From Bradyrhizobium valentinum (GTDB lineage Bacteria > Pseudomonadota > Alphaproteobacteria > Rhizobiales > Xanthobacteraceae), in NCBI RefSeq assembly GCF_001440405.1, contig NZ_LLXX01000226.1, positions 494 to 41,064 on the forward strand: a stretch of 40,571 bases of DNA. Reading direction: 5' to 3'. Both the position numbers and the translations under genes were made by a program. Shown here in pieces: positions 25,502-33,387 of this stretch. The first letter of the stretch is position 1. The number at the start of each line of letters is the position of its first letter. Below the pieces are notes generated by a model, which worked only from the letters and a program-made list of their open reading frames with translations, searched no databases and was not told the DNA's origin.

Positions 25502-25583
25502 CGTCATTCCGGGGCGATGCGCAGCATCGAACCCGGAATCTCGAGATTCCGGGTCTGGTCCTTCGGACCATCCCGGAATGACG
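25502..25583. repeat. Long palindrome (CGTCATTCCGGG...CCCGGAATGACG)
   Basis: An 82-base element whose ends pair (CGTCATTCCGGG with CCCGGAATGACG) and which contains the smaller hairpins CCCGGAATCTCGAGATTCCGGG and GGTCCTTCGGACC. It lies between lysS and the convergent-side binding protein gene. A second, truncated copy starts at 40495. Confidence 0.85.
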
Positions 25584-25588
25584 CCGTC

Positions 25589-26506
25589 TCAAAACGGGCT
25601 GACGGAAAAATACCGCAGCCACAGATCGGTGAAGCGGCCTTTCTCCCAAAGCCGGAACAGCGCCCAGTTCAGCGACGTCCGTAGCAGATCGTTGCCCTTG
25701 CGGACGGCGATGCCGATGCCCTCACCGAAATAGCGGCTCTCGACAAAGGGCCCGCCCGAGAAGGCGCAGCATTCGGCCGAATCGGTGCCGTTGATCCAGA
25801 ACGCCAGCGAGATCGCGTCGCCGAAGATGAAATCGACCTCGCTCCGCCGCAAAGCGAGCCGCAGCGCATCGTCGTTCGGATAGGACTTGATCTCGGCGTC
25901 GGTGAACATCGCCTTCAGATAGGCCTCGTGCGAGGTACCGCCGATGACCCCGACCTTCTTGCCCTCGAGATATTCGGGGCGGATCTCCGGCATCACGGCG
26001 TCGCGCCGGGACACGAAACGGGCCGGCGCGCGGTAATAGGGATCGGTGAAATCGAGCCGGGCGCGCAACGCCGGCGTCACCGCCATGGAGGCGATGATGG
26101 CGTCGCCACGGTTGCTGGTGATGGCGTCGACCAGCGTCTCGAACCGGCGCATCTGGACGGTGCAGGAAATCTTGATCTCGTCGCACAGCGCACGCGCCAG
26201 ATCGACATTGAAGCCCGCGGGATTGCCGTCAGGACCAGTGAAGTTGAACGGCGGGTAATCAGTCTCGGTCAGGAACCGGATCACGGTCAGGCGCGACATG
26301 TCCGGCCGGTCCGGGCGCCGCCGCGGGTCCCAGAAGCCGGGCACCGCCTGCGGGGCTGCCTCGACCGCCGGGCGGGGCTGGGTTTGCGCCTGCGCCGCAG
26401 CACTGCTGACAGCCGTCAGCGCTGACACGATCGACAACCCGACCAGCCCCGCGCGGACGGCGCGATGCAGTCTTGCATTGGTTAACGGAGCGGTAAGATA
26501 TGGCAT
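25589..26506 (-). CDS. Periplasmic amino-acid-type substrate-binding protein (SBP_bac_3)
   Basis: About 305 residues. An N-terminal signal sequence ends around A-A-Q-A-Q. The mature protein matches family 3 solute-binding proteins: 'T-E-T-D-Y-P-P-F-N-F', 'G-F-N-V-D-L-A-R-A-L', 'M-R-R-F-E-T-L-V', 'D-F-T-D-P-Y-Y' and 'G-K-K-V-G-V-I-G-G-T'. These bind polar amino acids or related molecules for ABC uptake, though orphan forms may signal. No permease or ATPase gene is nearby. ATG 26506 is used; a TTG nine bases earlier is possible. Neither has a strong ribosome binding site. Confidence 0.85.
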   Translation of the reverse strand: MPYLTAPLTNARLHRAVRAGLVGLSIVSALTAVSSAAAQAQTQPRPAVEAAPQAVPGFWDPRRRPDRPDMSRLTVIRFLTETDYPPFNFTGPDGNPAGFNVDLARALCDEIKISCTVQMRRFETLVDAITSNRGDAIIASMAVTPALRARLDFTDPYYRAPARFVSRRDAVMPEIRPEYLEGKKVGVIGGTSHEAYLKAMFTDAEIKSYPNDDALRLALRRSEVDFIFGDAISLAFWINGTDSAECCAFSGGPFVESRYFGEGIGIAVRKGNDLLRTSLNWALFRLWEKGRFTDLWLRYFSVSPF

Positions 26507-26599
26507 CGTCTGCAATATGTTACGGAATTCACGGCCTTATAGACCATCCGGCCTGCGATGCGAGGGCCGTTTTCGGCTTTTGACCCCTCGGGCAACCGC

Positions 26600-27190
26600 T
26601 CAGAGGTAGCGCTTCAAATCCTTCGCGGCTTCCTCAGGGCTCCGTTTCAGGTTGAAAGGCGCTACGAAATTGCCGTTGCGATCCATCAGATAGATCAGCG
26701 CGGTATGGTCCATGGTGTAGTCGCCGTCCTTGAGCGGGACTTTGCGGGCATAGACCCTGTAGGCCGAAAGCACCTTGGCCACCGCCGCGGGCTCGCCAGT
26801 CAGCCCTTTCAAATGCGGATCGAAACTGGAGAGATAGTCCTTCATCGCGCCCGCCGTGTCGCGCTCGGGATCGACCGAAACGAACCAGGCGTTGACGCGG
26901 TCGGCGTCCTTGCCCATCGCCTTCAGCACTTCCGAAATCTCGAACAGCGCGGTCGGGCAGACGTCGGGGCAATGGGTGAAGCCGAAGAAGATCAGCGTCG
27001 GCTTGCCCTTCAAATTCTGCTCGGTGACGGTCCGGCCGGCCTGGTCGGTCAGTTGAAACGGCCCGCCGATCGCCGCCGGCGCCGTAACGGTGCGCAAGCC
27101 TCCGAGCGCCCACAGCATGATCAGGAGCCCGACCAGCAGACTGCCGGCAAAAGCCGCAATGATCACCAGCGGGCGAATGGTCCGGTCCAT
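26600..27190 (-). CDS. Sco/SenC-type copper chaperone for cytochrome oxidase
   Basis: 196 residues. One N-terminal membrane anchor (about 8-28) is followed by a periplasmic thioredoxin-like domain. The copper ligands Cys74 and Cys78 are in F-T-H-C-P-D-V-C-P, and His162 in M-D-H-T-A-L. Other family blocks are F-V-S-V-D-P-E-R-D-T and the G-P-F-x-L-T-D-Q start. Sco proteins deliver copper to the CuA site of cytochrome c oxidase or act as thiol reductants. A small membrane-protein gene starts just upstream in the same direction. Confidence 0.92.
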   Translation of the reverse strand: MDRTIRPLVIIAAFAGSLLVGLLIMLWALGGLRTVTAPAAIGGPFQLTDQAGRTVTEQNLKGKPTLIFFGFTHCPDVCPTALFEISEVLKAMGKDADRVNAWFVSVDPERDTAGAMKDYLSSFDPHLKGLTGEPAAVAKVLSAYRVYARKVPLKDGDYTMDHTALIYLMDRNGNFVAPFNLKRSPEEAAKDLKRYL

Positions 27191-27212
27191 CGTGGAATTC
27201 CTTTTTGCCCGA

Positions 27213-27407
27213 TCAGAAGCAGGCCGAGATGCCGGCGGCGATCATTTCGAAGAACACGGCGGTGCCGTAATGGAACCACAATGCGGCCGCGCCGAGCACG
27301 ACCAGCGCACTGATGCCGGCGGCGCCCCAGGCAATCATCGAGGCCACCCTGCCCTGCGGCCGGGCGGCCGCCATGATGCCCTGTCGGGTGGAGATCGGCT
27401 GAACCAT
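27213..27407 (-). CDS. Small single-span membrane protein of unknown function
   Basis: About 64 residues. After a polar N-terminus the segment M-I-A-W-G-A-A-G-I-S-A-L-V-V-L-G-A-A-A-L is a clear membrane helix; the end (F-F-E-M-I-A-A-G-I-S-A-C-F) is also hydrophobic. It lies 22 bases upstream of the sco gene on the same strand, so it may be cotranscribed and take part in oxidase assembly, which is inference. The start is uncertain: ATG 27407 is used, while ATG 27374 would give a 53-residue product. Confidence 0.5.
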   Translation of the reverse strand: MVQPISTRQGIMAAARPQGRVASMIAWGAAGISALVVLGAAALWFHYGTAVFFEMIAAGISACF

Positions 27408-27506
27408 GGGGTTGAGATAGGGCGAGTTCCCCGGGCAGGCAAGCGGAATGGCCGGGCGGCAGATCACGTCATGCGGAGGGGAAGGCTTGGCGAGAGCGGG
27501 GCCATT

Positions 27507-27600
27507 ATCCTTCGAGACGCGGCGAAGACGCCGCTCCTCAGGGTTTGACCGACGTCCTCATGGTGAGGAGCGCGCACCGCCGCGCGTCTCGAACCATGAA
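27507..27600. repeat. Palindromic repeat doublet (CTTCGAGACGC family)
   Basis: ATCCTTCGAGACGCGGCG pairs with CGCCGCTCCTCAGG (27507-27542), followed by CCTCATGGTGAGGAGCGC pairing with GCGCGTCTCGAACCATG (27556-27599). Same family as at 7994, 32325 and 33268. Confidence 0.8.
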
Positions 27601-27624
27601 TTTGGGAAGGTCAGTTCGCTAGGC

Positions 27625-28095
27625 TTAACGCGACGCCGGCTTGTTGCTGGAGGCCTGCGCATCGAGATAGCAGGGCCTATACATTGCCTGCAGCTGCTTG
27701 CCGCGCAGGAAGATCATGCGCTGGGTCAGGCCGCCGCGCGCAGCGATCCACTTCCGCACCGCAGGCGGATACATCGAATACAGCATCTGGGTCGCCTCGG
27801 CGTTCATGATGGCGCGGCCATTGGCGCCGAAATCCCAGGCGGCGTGGAAGCCGAGATTGGCGTGCGAGGTAACGCAGATCCGGTCATGGGGAACTGCGCC
27901 TAGAACGATGGTGCAGGCCGAGGCGCAAAGGCCATCGATGATGACGGTTTCGCCCGAGGAGCGCAGGCCTTGATACCTGTCGACATAGGTGCCGATCCGG
28001 CCGCCGCGATCATCGGCTATCCGCACCACCGCTTGGCTCGCGCCTACCCCCGCCAGCAGCAGCACCGCGGCAAGCAACCCCGTCAGCAGCTTCAT
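27625..28095 (-). CDS. Small exported ClpP-like protein
   Basis: 156 residues with a signal peptide (about 1-22, ending A-S-Q-A). The mature part carries D-G-L-C-A-S-A-C (candidate nucleophile Ser59) and G-F-H-A-A-W (candidate His84), the same spacing logic as in ClpP-like periplasmic proteins and in the larger protein at 966-1769. Substrate unknown. ATG 28095 is selected because GGGGCAGGG lies just upstream and a signal peptide follows; the longer frame to 28209 adds a non-signal-like sequence. Confidence 0.65.
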   Translation of the reverse strand: MKLLTGLLAAVLLLAGVGASQAVVRIADDRGGRIGTYVDRYQGLRSSGETVIIDGLCASACTIVLGAVPHDRICVTSHANLGFHAAWDFGANGRAIMNAEATQMLYSMYPPAVRKWIAARGGLTQRMIFLRGKQLQAMYRPCYLDAQASSNKPASR

Positions 28096-28382
28096 ATCCC
28101 TGCCCCAGTCGAAAAATGTCGAAACCGAATCTGATCGTCTCAGTGATGCAAGACAGGACGTAGCGTCGTTTGAGATCGTGATTTTGTCTAGGCAACCACA
28201 GCACGTCAAAACAAATTCAAATTAAGTGTTGCTTGGCCGCTGCACCCTCCGCGCGCAAAGGTCCCAAACTGGAACAAACGACTCTTGCCGAGGTGGCGAA
28301 GCAGTCACAGCCAAGAACCCAATAGCCGTTGACCGCGCGCGAGGACGCGGGCTTGAATCAAAAATGGCACGGGGAGGAAATG

Positions 28383-30041
28383 ATGGCTGACAACGCAGAC
28401 GTAATTGTGGTCGGCGGCGGACTGGCAGGTCTGGTCGCGGCGACGGAGATCGCGGACGCCGGCAAGCGCGTCATCGTCGTCGACCAGGAAGGCGAGCAAA
28501 GCCTTGGCGGACAAGCCTTTTGGTCGTTCGGCGGACTCTTCCTGGTGGACTCTCCCGAACAGCGCCGGCTCGGCATTAAGGATTCCTACGATCTCGCACT
28601 GCAAGACTGGATGGGTACCGCGGGCTTCGACCGCGACGACGACCATTGGCCGAAGCGATGGGCGGAAGCCTATGTCGCGTTTGCCGCCGGCGAAAAGCGC
28701 GACTGGCTGCGCGCGATGGGCCACCGTATTTTTCCGGTGGTCGGCTGGGCCGAGCGCGGCGGCTATGACGCGATGGGCCACGGCAATTCGGTGCCGCGCT
28801 TTCACGTCACATGGGGCACCGGTCCGGGCCTGGTCGAGCCGTTCGAGCGGCGCGCACGCGAGGCGGAGAAGAGCGGACGGTTAATGTTCAAGTTCCGCCA
28901 CCGCGTCGACACACTTGTGATGACAGGCAGCGCGGTCGGGGGCGTCAGCGGTTCGGTGCTCGAGCCCGATCCCGTGGAGCGCGGCAAAAGCTCGTCGCGC
29001 AAGGTGATCGGCGATTTCAGCTTTCGCGCACCGGCGGTGATCGTTGCCTCCGGCGGTATCGGCGGCAATCACGACCTGGTCCGGCAGAACTGGCCGAAGC
29101 GCCTGGGCGAGCCGCCGAAATTCATGATCTCCGGCGTGCCCGAACATGTCGACGGGCGCATGATCGGCATCACGGAAGCCGCGGGCGCGCGGCTGATCAA
29201 CCGCGACCGGATGTGGCACTACGTCGAAGGCATCCGAAACTGGAATCCGATCTGGCCGCGCCACGGCATTCGCATCCTGCCCGGCCCGTCCTCGATGTGG
29301 TTCGACGCTACGGGCAAGCGCCTGCCGGCGCCGCTGTTCCCGGGCTCCGACACGCTCGGCCAACTGCACTACATCATGGGCACCGGCCATGATTATTCCT
29401 GGTTCATCCTGACCCAGAGCATCATCAAGAAGGAGTTTGCGCTCTCCGGCTCCGAGCAAAACCCCGACCTCACGGGCAAGAGCTGGCGCATGACGATCAA
29501 GCGCGCCACCAACAAGGGCGCGCCGGCGCCGGTGGAAGCGTTCAAGCAGAACGGCGCCGACTTCATCGTGCGCGACAATCTCGCCGACCTCGTCAGCGCG
29601 ATGAACGCGCTCGCCGGTAGCGACCTGCTCAAGCATGATCACATCAAGGCGCAGATCGAGGCGCGCGACCGCGAGATCACCAACCCCTACGTCAAGGACG
29701 CGCAGGTGATGAACCTGCACAATGCGCGGCGCTACATCGGCGACAGGCTGATCCGCACCGCCAAACCGCACCGGATTCTCGATCCCGAACACGGCCCGCT
29801 GATCGCGGTCAAGCTCAACATCCTGACCCGCAAGACGCTGGGCGGCTTCGAGACCGATCTTGACTCGCGCGCGTTCGGCAATGACGGCCAGATCATCAGG
29901 GGGCTTTACGCCGCGGGCGAAGCCGCCGGCTTCGGCGGTGGCGGCGTGCACGGCTACCGTTCGCTGGAAGGTACCTTCCTCGGCGGCTGCCTGTTCTCGG
30001 GGAGGAATGCAGGACGCGCGGCGGCGAAGGCGGCAGGGTGA
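28383..30041 (+). CDS. FAD-binding dehydrogenase (KstD / fumarate reductase flavoprotein-like)
   Basis: 552 residues. The N-terminal dinucleotide-binding motif V-I-V-V-G-G-G-L-A-G-L-V-A-A is followed by V-I-V-V-D-Q-E at the end of the second strand. Later motifs include V-I-V-A-S-G-G-I-G-G-N and, near the C-terminus, Y-A-A-G-E-A-A-G-F-G-G-G-G-V-H-G-Y-R, which is characteristic of this flavoprotein family. Members act on steroids, fumarate or other unsaturated acids; the substrate here is not evident. ATG 28383 has GGAGG six bases upstream; the ATG directly before it is also possible. Confidence 0.88.
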   Translation: MADNADVIVVGGGLAGLVAATEIADAGKRVIVVDQEGEQSLGGQAFWSFGGLFLVDSPEQRRLGIKDSYDLALQDWMGTAGFDRDDDHWPKRWAEAYVAFAAGEKRDWLRAMGHRIFPVVGWAERGGYDAMGHGNSVPRFHVTWGTGPGLVEPFERRAREAEKSGRLMFKFRHRVDTLVMTGSAVGGVSGSVLEPDPVERGKSSSRKVIGDFSFRAPAVIVASGGIGGNHDLVRQNWPKRLGEPPKFMISGVPEHVDGRMIGITEAAGARLINRDRMWHYVEGIRNWNPIWPRHGIRILPGPSSMWFDATGKRLPAPLFPGSDTLGQLHYIMGTGHDYSWFILTQSIIKKEFALSGSEQNPDLTGKSWRMTIKRATNKGAPAPVEAFKQNGADFIVRDNLADLVSAMNALAGSDLLKHDHIKAQIEARDREITNPYVKDAQVMNLHNARRYIGDRLIRTAKPHRILDPEHGPLIAVKLNILTRKTLGGFETDLDSRAFGNDGQIIRGLYAAGEAAGFGGGGVHGYRSLEGTFLGGCLFSGRNAGRAAAKAAG

Positions 30042-30149
30042 AACGCCTTCTCGTCAAGCCCGGGTGCGGCAAGGTTCGATGCAAATAACGCAGTAGCCCT
30101 TGAGGCGTGAGCGCGCTAAGAAACCGCGGCCCCCTATCAGGAGAACAAT

Positions 30150-30500
30150 ATGACCATCCAGCGCTTCGAAACCGGACCTCGCATGAGCCAGGTCGTCGTC
30201 CACGGCGACACCGTCTATCTCGCGGGCGTCGTCGCCGGCAAGGCAGCCGGCAAGAGCGTGACCGAGCAGACGCAGGACATCCTTTCGATCATCGACGGCC
30301 ATCTTGCCAAGGCAGGCACCGACAAGTCGAAGCTGCTGTCGGCCACGATCTACATCACCGATATGAAGACGTTTCCCGAAATGAACGCGGTGTGGGACGG
30401 CTGGGTGTCGGCGGGTAACACGCCGGCACGCGCCACCGTCGAGGCGAAGCTGGCGGCGCCGCAGTACAATGTCGAGATCATGGTGGTCGCGGCGAAGTAA
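30150..30500 (+). CDS. RidA family protein (enamine/imine deaminase type)
   Basis: 116 residues, full RidA/YjgF length. Conserved blocks: V-Y-L-A-G-V-V-A near residue 25, Q-T-Q-D-I-L near 50, and P-A-R-A-T-V-E-A near 93, which holds the arginine corresponding to the catalytic Arg105 of E. coli RidA. Such trimers hydrolyse reactive enamines and imines released by PLP enzymes. AGGAG precedes the ATG. It lies 108 bases after the FAD dehydrogenase gene; they may share a transcript, with the imine-like product of the dehydrogenase as a possible substrate (inference). A terminator follows. Confidence 0.9.
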   Translation: MTIQRFETGPRMSQVVVHGDTVYLAGVVAGKAAGKSVTEQTQDILSIIDGHLAKAGTDKSKLLSATIYITDMKTFPEMNAVWDGWVSAGNTPARATVEAKLAAPQYNVEIMVVAAK

Positions 30501-30527
30501 GGCCATTACCGCAAACGTTTCGTTGCG

Positions 30528-30557
30528 CCGGATTGCACGCGCAATCCGGGGCGTTTT
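30528..30557 (+). terminator. Rho-independent terminator after ridA
   Basis: A perfect 9-bp stem, CCGGATTGC (30528-30536) with GCAATCCGG (30541-30549), a 4-base loop ACGC, then GGCGTTTTC. It lies between convergent genes. Confidence 0.8.
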
Positions 30558-30567
30558 CATTTGCATC

Positions 30568-31713
30568 TCACGCGCTGATTTTGGCGCCGGCGACATCGCC
30601 GAGATCGGCCTGAAGCCATCGGGCGATCCGGCGCCAGGAATGGCTCAAGACCTTACGCCCCATGAAAAGGCTGAGGTGACCGCACGGCTCGCAGGCCCGC
30701 TCCAGCCGCGCCGGTGGCGTGCCCAGCAGCGCTGCAGTCGCGAACGCCTGATCGCGCGGGACGACGATGTCATCATCGCCGGCCAGCAGGAAGACCGGCA
30801 CGCGCACCTCGCCGAGATCGATTCGGCGGCCGAGCGCGACAAAGCGGCCTCTAGCGATCAGGTTCTGCCGGAAAACCTGCTCGGTCACTTCGAGATAATA
30901 GGTCCCCGGCAGATCCAGCGTCGCGCGGTCCCAGCGCTCGAAACGATCCAGCAGCACGCAGGCCTCGTCCGATCCCTCGCCGAGATTCCTTTGCAGCGTT
31001 GCTTCCACGTCATGCTGGTTGAACGGAATGTTCCAGAACCGCAGCATATGCTCGCCGCTCACGATGCCCTCGCCCTGGCGCACCATCTGCTCGAAAGCTT
31101 GCCGCGGAAGTGCAGCCACCATCTTCGAGAGTTCGGAGGGCGTCGAGATATCGACAGGGGCGCCGGCAAGCACGAGCCGCCGCACCTTGCCGGGAAAGCG
31201 CGCGGCATAGACCAGCGACAGCCATCCGCCCTGACACAGACCGACAAGATCGACCGGCGCGCCGATCTCATCGATCGCCACATTGAGCTCGGCAAGATAA
31301 TTGTCGATCGACAGGTTGCGCATGTCCGCCGTCGCCGAGCACCAGTCCGGGACATAGATGCGGTTCATGCCGTCTCGCTGCAGCGCCTCGACAAGACTAT
31401 GGCCAGGCGCGAAATCCGCAACCAGCGCCCCGTGCAACGCGTAGGGCGCGCAAACAAGAACAGGCTGTTGCTTCGAATTTCCGCGCGAAAACTCCCGCAA
31501 TCGCATCGACTGAAGTTGCAGCACTACGGTGTTCGGCGTGGTCCAGGCGAGCGGCTTTTGTTCCGATGCGGGGGAAGGCGCAGGCTTCTGATCTGCGAAC
31601 CATTGCGCGTAGCTGTCGAGCGCCAGTCGCGCGGCTTCCAGCGGCCACAGCCACACCTGCTGCGCCCAGTCGGCGCCCGCGTTCTGCTTCGGCGTCTTGG
31701 TTTCTTCTGCCAC
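30568..31713 (-). CDS. Alpha/beta-fold hydrolase resembling PHA synthase (PhaC-like)
   Basis: About 381 residues. The nucleophile elbow is G-L-C-Q-G-G-W, with a cysteine as in PhaC poly(hydroxyalkanoate) synthases rather than the serine of most lipases. The probable acid is in A-G-D-D-D-I-V-V-P and the histidine in C-G-H-L-S-L-F-M-G. At 381 residues it is shorter than class I PhaC (near 590) and closer to class III. It could be a minor PHA synthase-like enzyme, a depolymerase, or an unrelated thiol hydrolase. Start GTG 31713 is uncertain; a TTG at 31746 is in frame. Confidence 0.7.
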   Translation of the reverse strand: MAEETKTPKQNAGADWAQQVWLWPLEAARLALDSYAQWFADQKPAPSPASEQKPLAWTTPNTVVLQLQSMRLREFSRGNSKQQPVLVCAPYALHGALVADFAPGHSLVEALQRDGMNRIYVPDWCSATADMRNLSIDNYLAELNVAIDEIGAPVDLVGLCQGGWLSLVYAARFPGKVRRLVLAGAPVDISTPSELSKMVAALPRQAFEQMVRQGEGIVSGEHMLRFWNIPFNQHDVEATLQRNLGEGSDEACVLLDRFERWDRATLDLPGTYYLEVTEQVFRQNLIARGRFVALGRRIDLGEVRVPVFLLAGDDDIVVPRDQAFATAALLGTPPARLERACEPCGHLSLFMGRKVLSHSWRRIARWLQADLGDVAGAKISA

Positions 31714-31949
31714 CGATCGATCGCCCCACAATGAGGAGGACGGCAAGAGCCCGAGCTTTGACGTTTTCCCTAGGAACCGACGAGGTCGGGATCATGCTTT
31801 TACGCCAAATCCGGCGCATGCCCTAGCCCGATCATTGGTCCGTGGATGCGATCCGGACAATCCTTGACCTCAGAGGTAATCGATTGGCGCTCGCGGATAT
31901 CAGATAGTCGGTCAACCGATCAATCCGGCCTAACCATAAGGAGATCACC

Positions 31950-32312
31950 ATGACCGACGTTCACAGCATTGCCCGCAACTATATCGCCCTATGGAACGAG
32001 CGCGCCCCAACCCGCCGCCGCGAGATGCTGGCAGCGAATTGGACGACGGACGCGAAATACGTCGATCCCCTGATGAGCGGCGACGGCCATGACGGCGTGG
32101 ACGCGCTCGTCGCCGGCGTGCAGCAGCGTTTTCCGGATTTCAGGTTCAAGCTGATCGGCGAGCCCAACGGTTTCGGCGACCACGTTCGCTTCTCCTGGGG
32201 GCTCGGCCCCGATGGCGGCGACAGCTCGATCAAGGGAACGGATTTTGCCGTGCTCAGCAACGGGCGCATCCGCAGCATCACCGGGTTCCTCGACCAGGTG
32301 CCGAAGGCGTAG
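31950..32312 (+). CDS. NTF2-like / SnoaL-type small protein
   Basis: 120 residues. The pattern I-A-R-N-Y-I-A-L-W-N-E near the N-terminus, followed by Y-V-D-P, G-x-D-A-L, and a final sheet with W-G-L-G-P-D-G-G and G-F-L-D-Q, is that of the SnoaL/NTF2 cone fold. Such proteins are isomerases, cyclases or ligand-binding proteins; activity cannot be told. A good AAGGAG sits 6 bases before the ATG. Transcribed alone, divergent from the PhaC-like gene, and followed by a composite repeat. Confidence 0.8.
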   Translation: MTDVHSIARNYIALWNERAPTRRREMLAANWTTDAKYVDPLMSGDGHDGVDALVAGVQQRFPDFRFKLIGEPNGFGDHVRFSWGLGPDGGDSSIKGTDFAVLSNGRIRSITGFLDQVPKA

Positions 32313-32324
32313 CAGCTCTTGGAT

Positions 32325-32459
32325 CCTCATGGTGGAGGCGCCAACGGGTCCGCGCGTAGCGCGGCCCGATGACAGGCTCCGCGCCGTCTCGAAACCATGT
32401 GGCCCGGCTGGTGCCAATCATCCTTCGAGACGCGCGAAGACGCGCTCCTCAGGATGAGG
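32325..32459. repeat. Composite palindromic repeat with a nested unit
   Basis: A member of the CTTCGAGACGC family (CCTCATGGTG at 32325 and ATCCTTCGAGACGC...GCGCTCCTCAGGATGAGG at about 32421-32459). Its first hairpin appears split by a different unit, GCGCCAACGGGTCCGCGC...GCGCGGCCCGATGACAGG, around 32338-32372. A separate short inverted pair, GGGGTGGG/CCCACCCC, lies at about 32471-32500. Confidence 0.7.
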
Positions 32460-32511
32460 TCTGGCAGTGTGGGGTGGGCGGGGCACGCATAACCCACCCC
32501 GATTTATTTCG

Positions 32512-32539
32512 GGAACCTGTTGGCCCTTGCCGCATCCAA
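32512..32539 (+). promoter_or_regulatory. ECF-type promoter GGAACC-N15-CATCCAA of the sigma factor gene
   Basis: GGAACC at 32512-32517 and CATCCAA at 32533-32539 are separated by exactly 15 bases; the element ends 30 bases before the sigma factor start. The identical -35-like and -10-like blocks, with identical spacing, lie ahead of the DUF4142 gene at 33388-33415. The GGAAC block is a classical ECF sigma -35 element, so this suggests autoregulation. Confidence 0.75.
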
Positions 32540-32569
32540 TCCCAATACCCTGTTATTGGTGGAGCCATC

Positions 32570-33253
32570 ATGCGCCAGGCCCAGATACCGCATATAGCGC
32601 CCCTCGACACCGGCGACGCCGAACTGGTGCGCCGCGCGCTCGCCCGTGACGAAGCCGCGGTTCGCGCCATCATGCGGGCGAACAACCGCCGGCTCTACCG
32701 GCTCGCCCGCGGCATCCTGCGCAACGACAGCGAGGCCGAGGATGTGGTGCAGGAGGCCTACGTCCGCGCCTTCACGCATCTGGAGAGCTTTCGCGGCGAT
32801 TCCAGCCTTTCGACCTGGCTGTCGCGGATCGCCATGAACGAGGCGCTCGGCCGGCTGCGTCGTCAGCGGCCCGCCGTCGACCTCGACTCGTTGCCGCAGG
32901 GCGCGCTCGAAGCGGAGATCATCCCGTTCCCTCTCGCCGTGTCAGACGATCCGGAAAAATCCATGGCCCAGCGTGAAATTCAAGCCGTCGTCGAGCATGC
33001 CATCGACGAGCTGCCGGAGGCGTTTCGTCTCGTCTTCATCACCCGCGTGATCGAGGGGATGAACGTGGAAGAGACCGCCGGGATTCTCTCGCTCAAGCCG
33101 GAGACGGTGAAGAGCCGGCTGCACCGCGCCCGCTCCATGCTGCGCGACAACGTCGAGAGGAAAATCGGCCCCGTGGTCATGGAAGCCTTTCCCTTTGCCG
33201 GCAAGCGCTGCGAACGGCTGACGGACGCCGTATTGAAGCGGCTGGGGTTCTGA
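32570..33253 (+). CDS. ECF-type RNA polymerase sigma factor
   Basis: 227 residues. Region 2 includes L-Y-R-L-A-R-G-I-L-R-N-D-S-E-A-E-D-V-V-Q-E followed by F-R-G-D-S-S-L-S-T-W-L; region 4 has E-L-P-E-A-F-R-L-V-F and a helix-turn-helix V-E-E-T-A-G-I-L-S-L-K-P-E-T-V-K-S-R-L. A short tail of about 30 residues with one cysteine follows. ATG 32570 has GGTGGAG upstream; the earlier frame runs through repeats. No anti-sigma gene is adjacent. A matching promoter motif lies upstream of this gene and of the next one, so it probably drives itself and the DUF4142-cupredoxin pair. Confidence 0.9.
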   Translation: MRQAQIPHIAPLDTGDAELVRRALARDEAAVRAIMRANNRRLYRLARGILRNDSEAEDVVQEAYVRAFTHLESFRGDSSLSTWLSRIAMNEALGRLRRQRPAVDLDSLPQGALEAEIIPFPLAVSDDPEKSMAQREIQAVVEHAIDELPEAFRLVFITRVIEGMNVEETAGILSLKPETVKSRLHRARSMLRDNVERKIGPVVMEAFPFAGKRCERLTDAVLKRLGF

Positions 33254-33267
33254 GGCAGCGGGGCTCG

Positions 33268-33366
33268 ATCCTTCGAGACGCATCGCTTTCGCGATGCTCC
33301 TCAGGATGAGGTCTGAGACCCTCATGGTGAGGAGCGCGGCACAGCCGCGCGTCTCGAACCACGAGG
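33268..33366. repeat. Palindromic repeat doublet (CTTCGAGACGC family)
   Basis: ATCCTTCGAGACGCATCGC pairs with GCGATGCTCCTCAGGAT (33268-33306), then CCTCATGGTGAGGAGCGCGGC pairs with GCCGCGCGTCTCGAACCACGAGG (about 33320-33366). With the copy at 32325 it brackets the sigma factor gene. Confidence 0.8.
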
Positions 33367-33387
33367 CCCGGAAGCTGATCTTTTTTC

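Noticed and set aside
31772..31800. A third ECF-type promoter (GGAACC at about 31776)
   Set aside because: The base block 15 bases downstream reads ATGCTTT, not CATCCAA, so it does not match the sigma factor motif.
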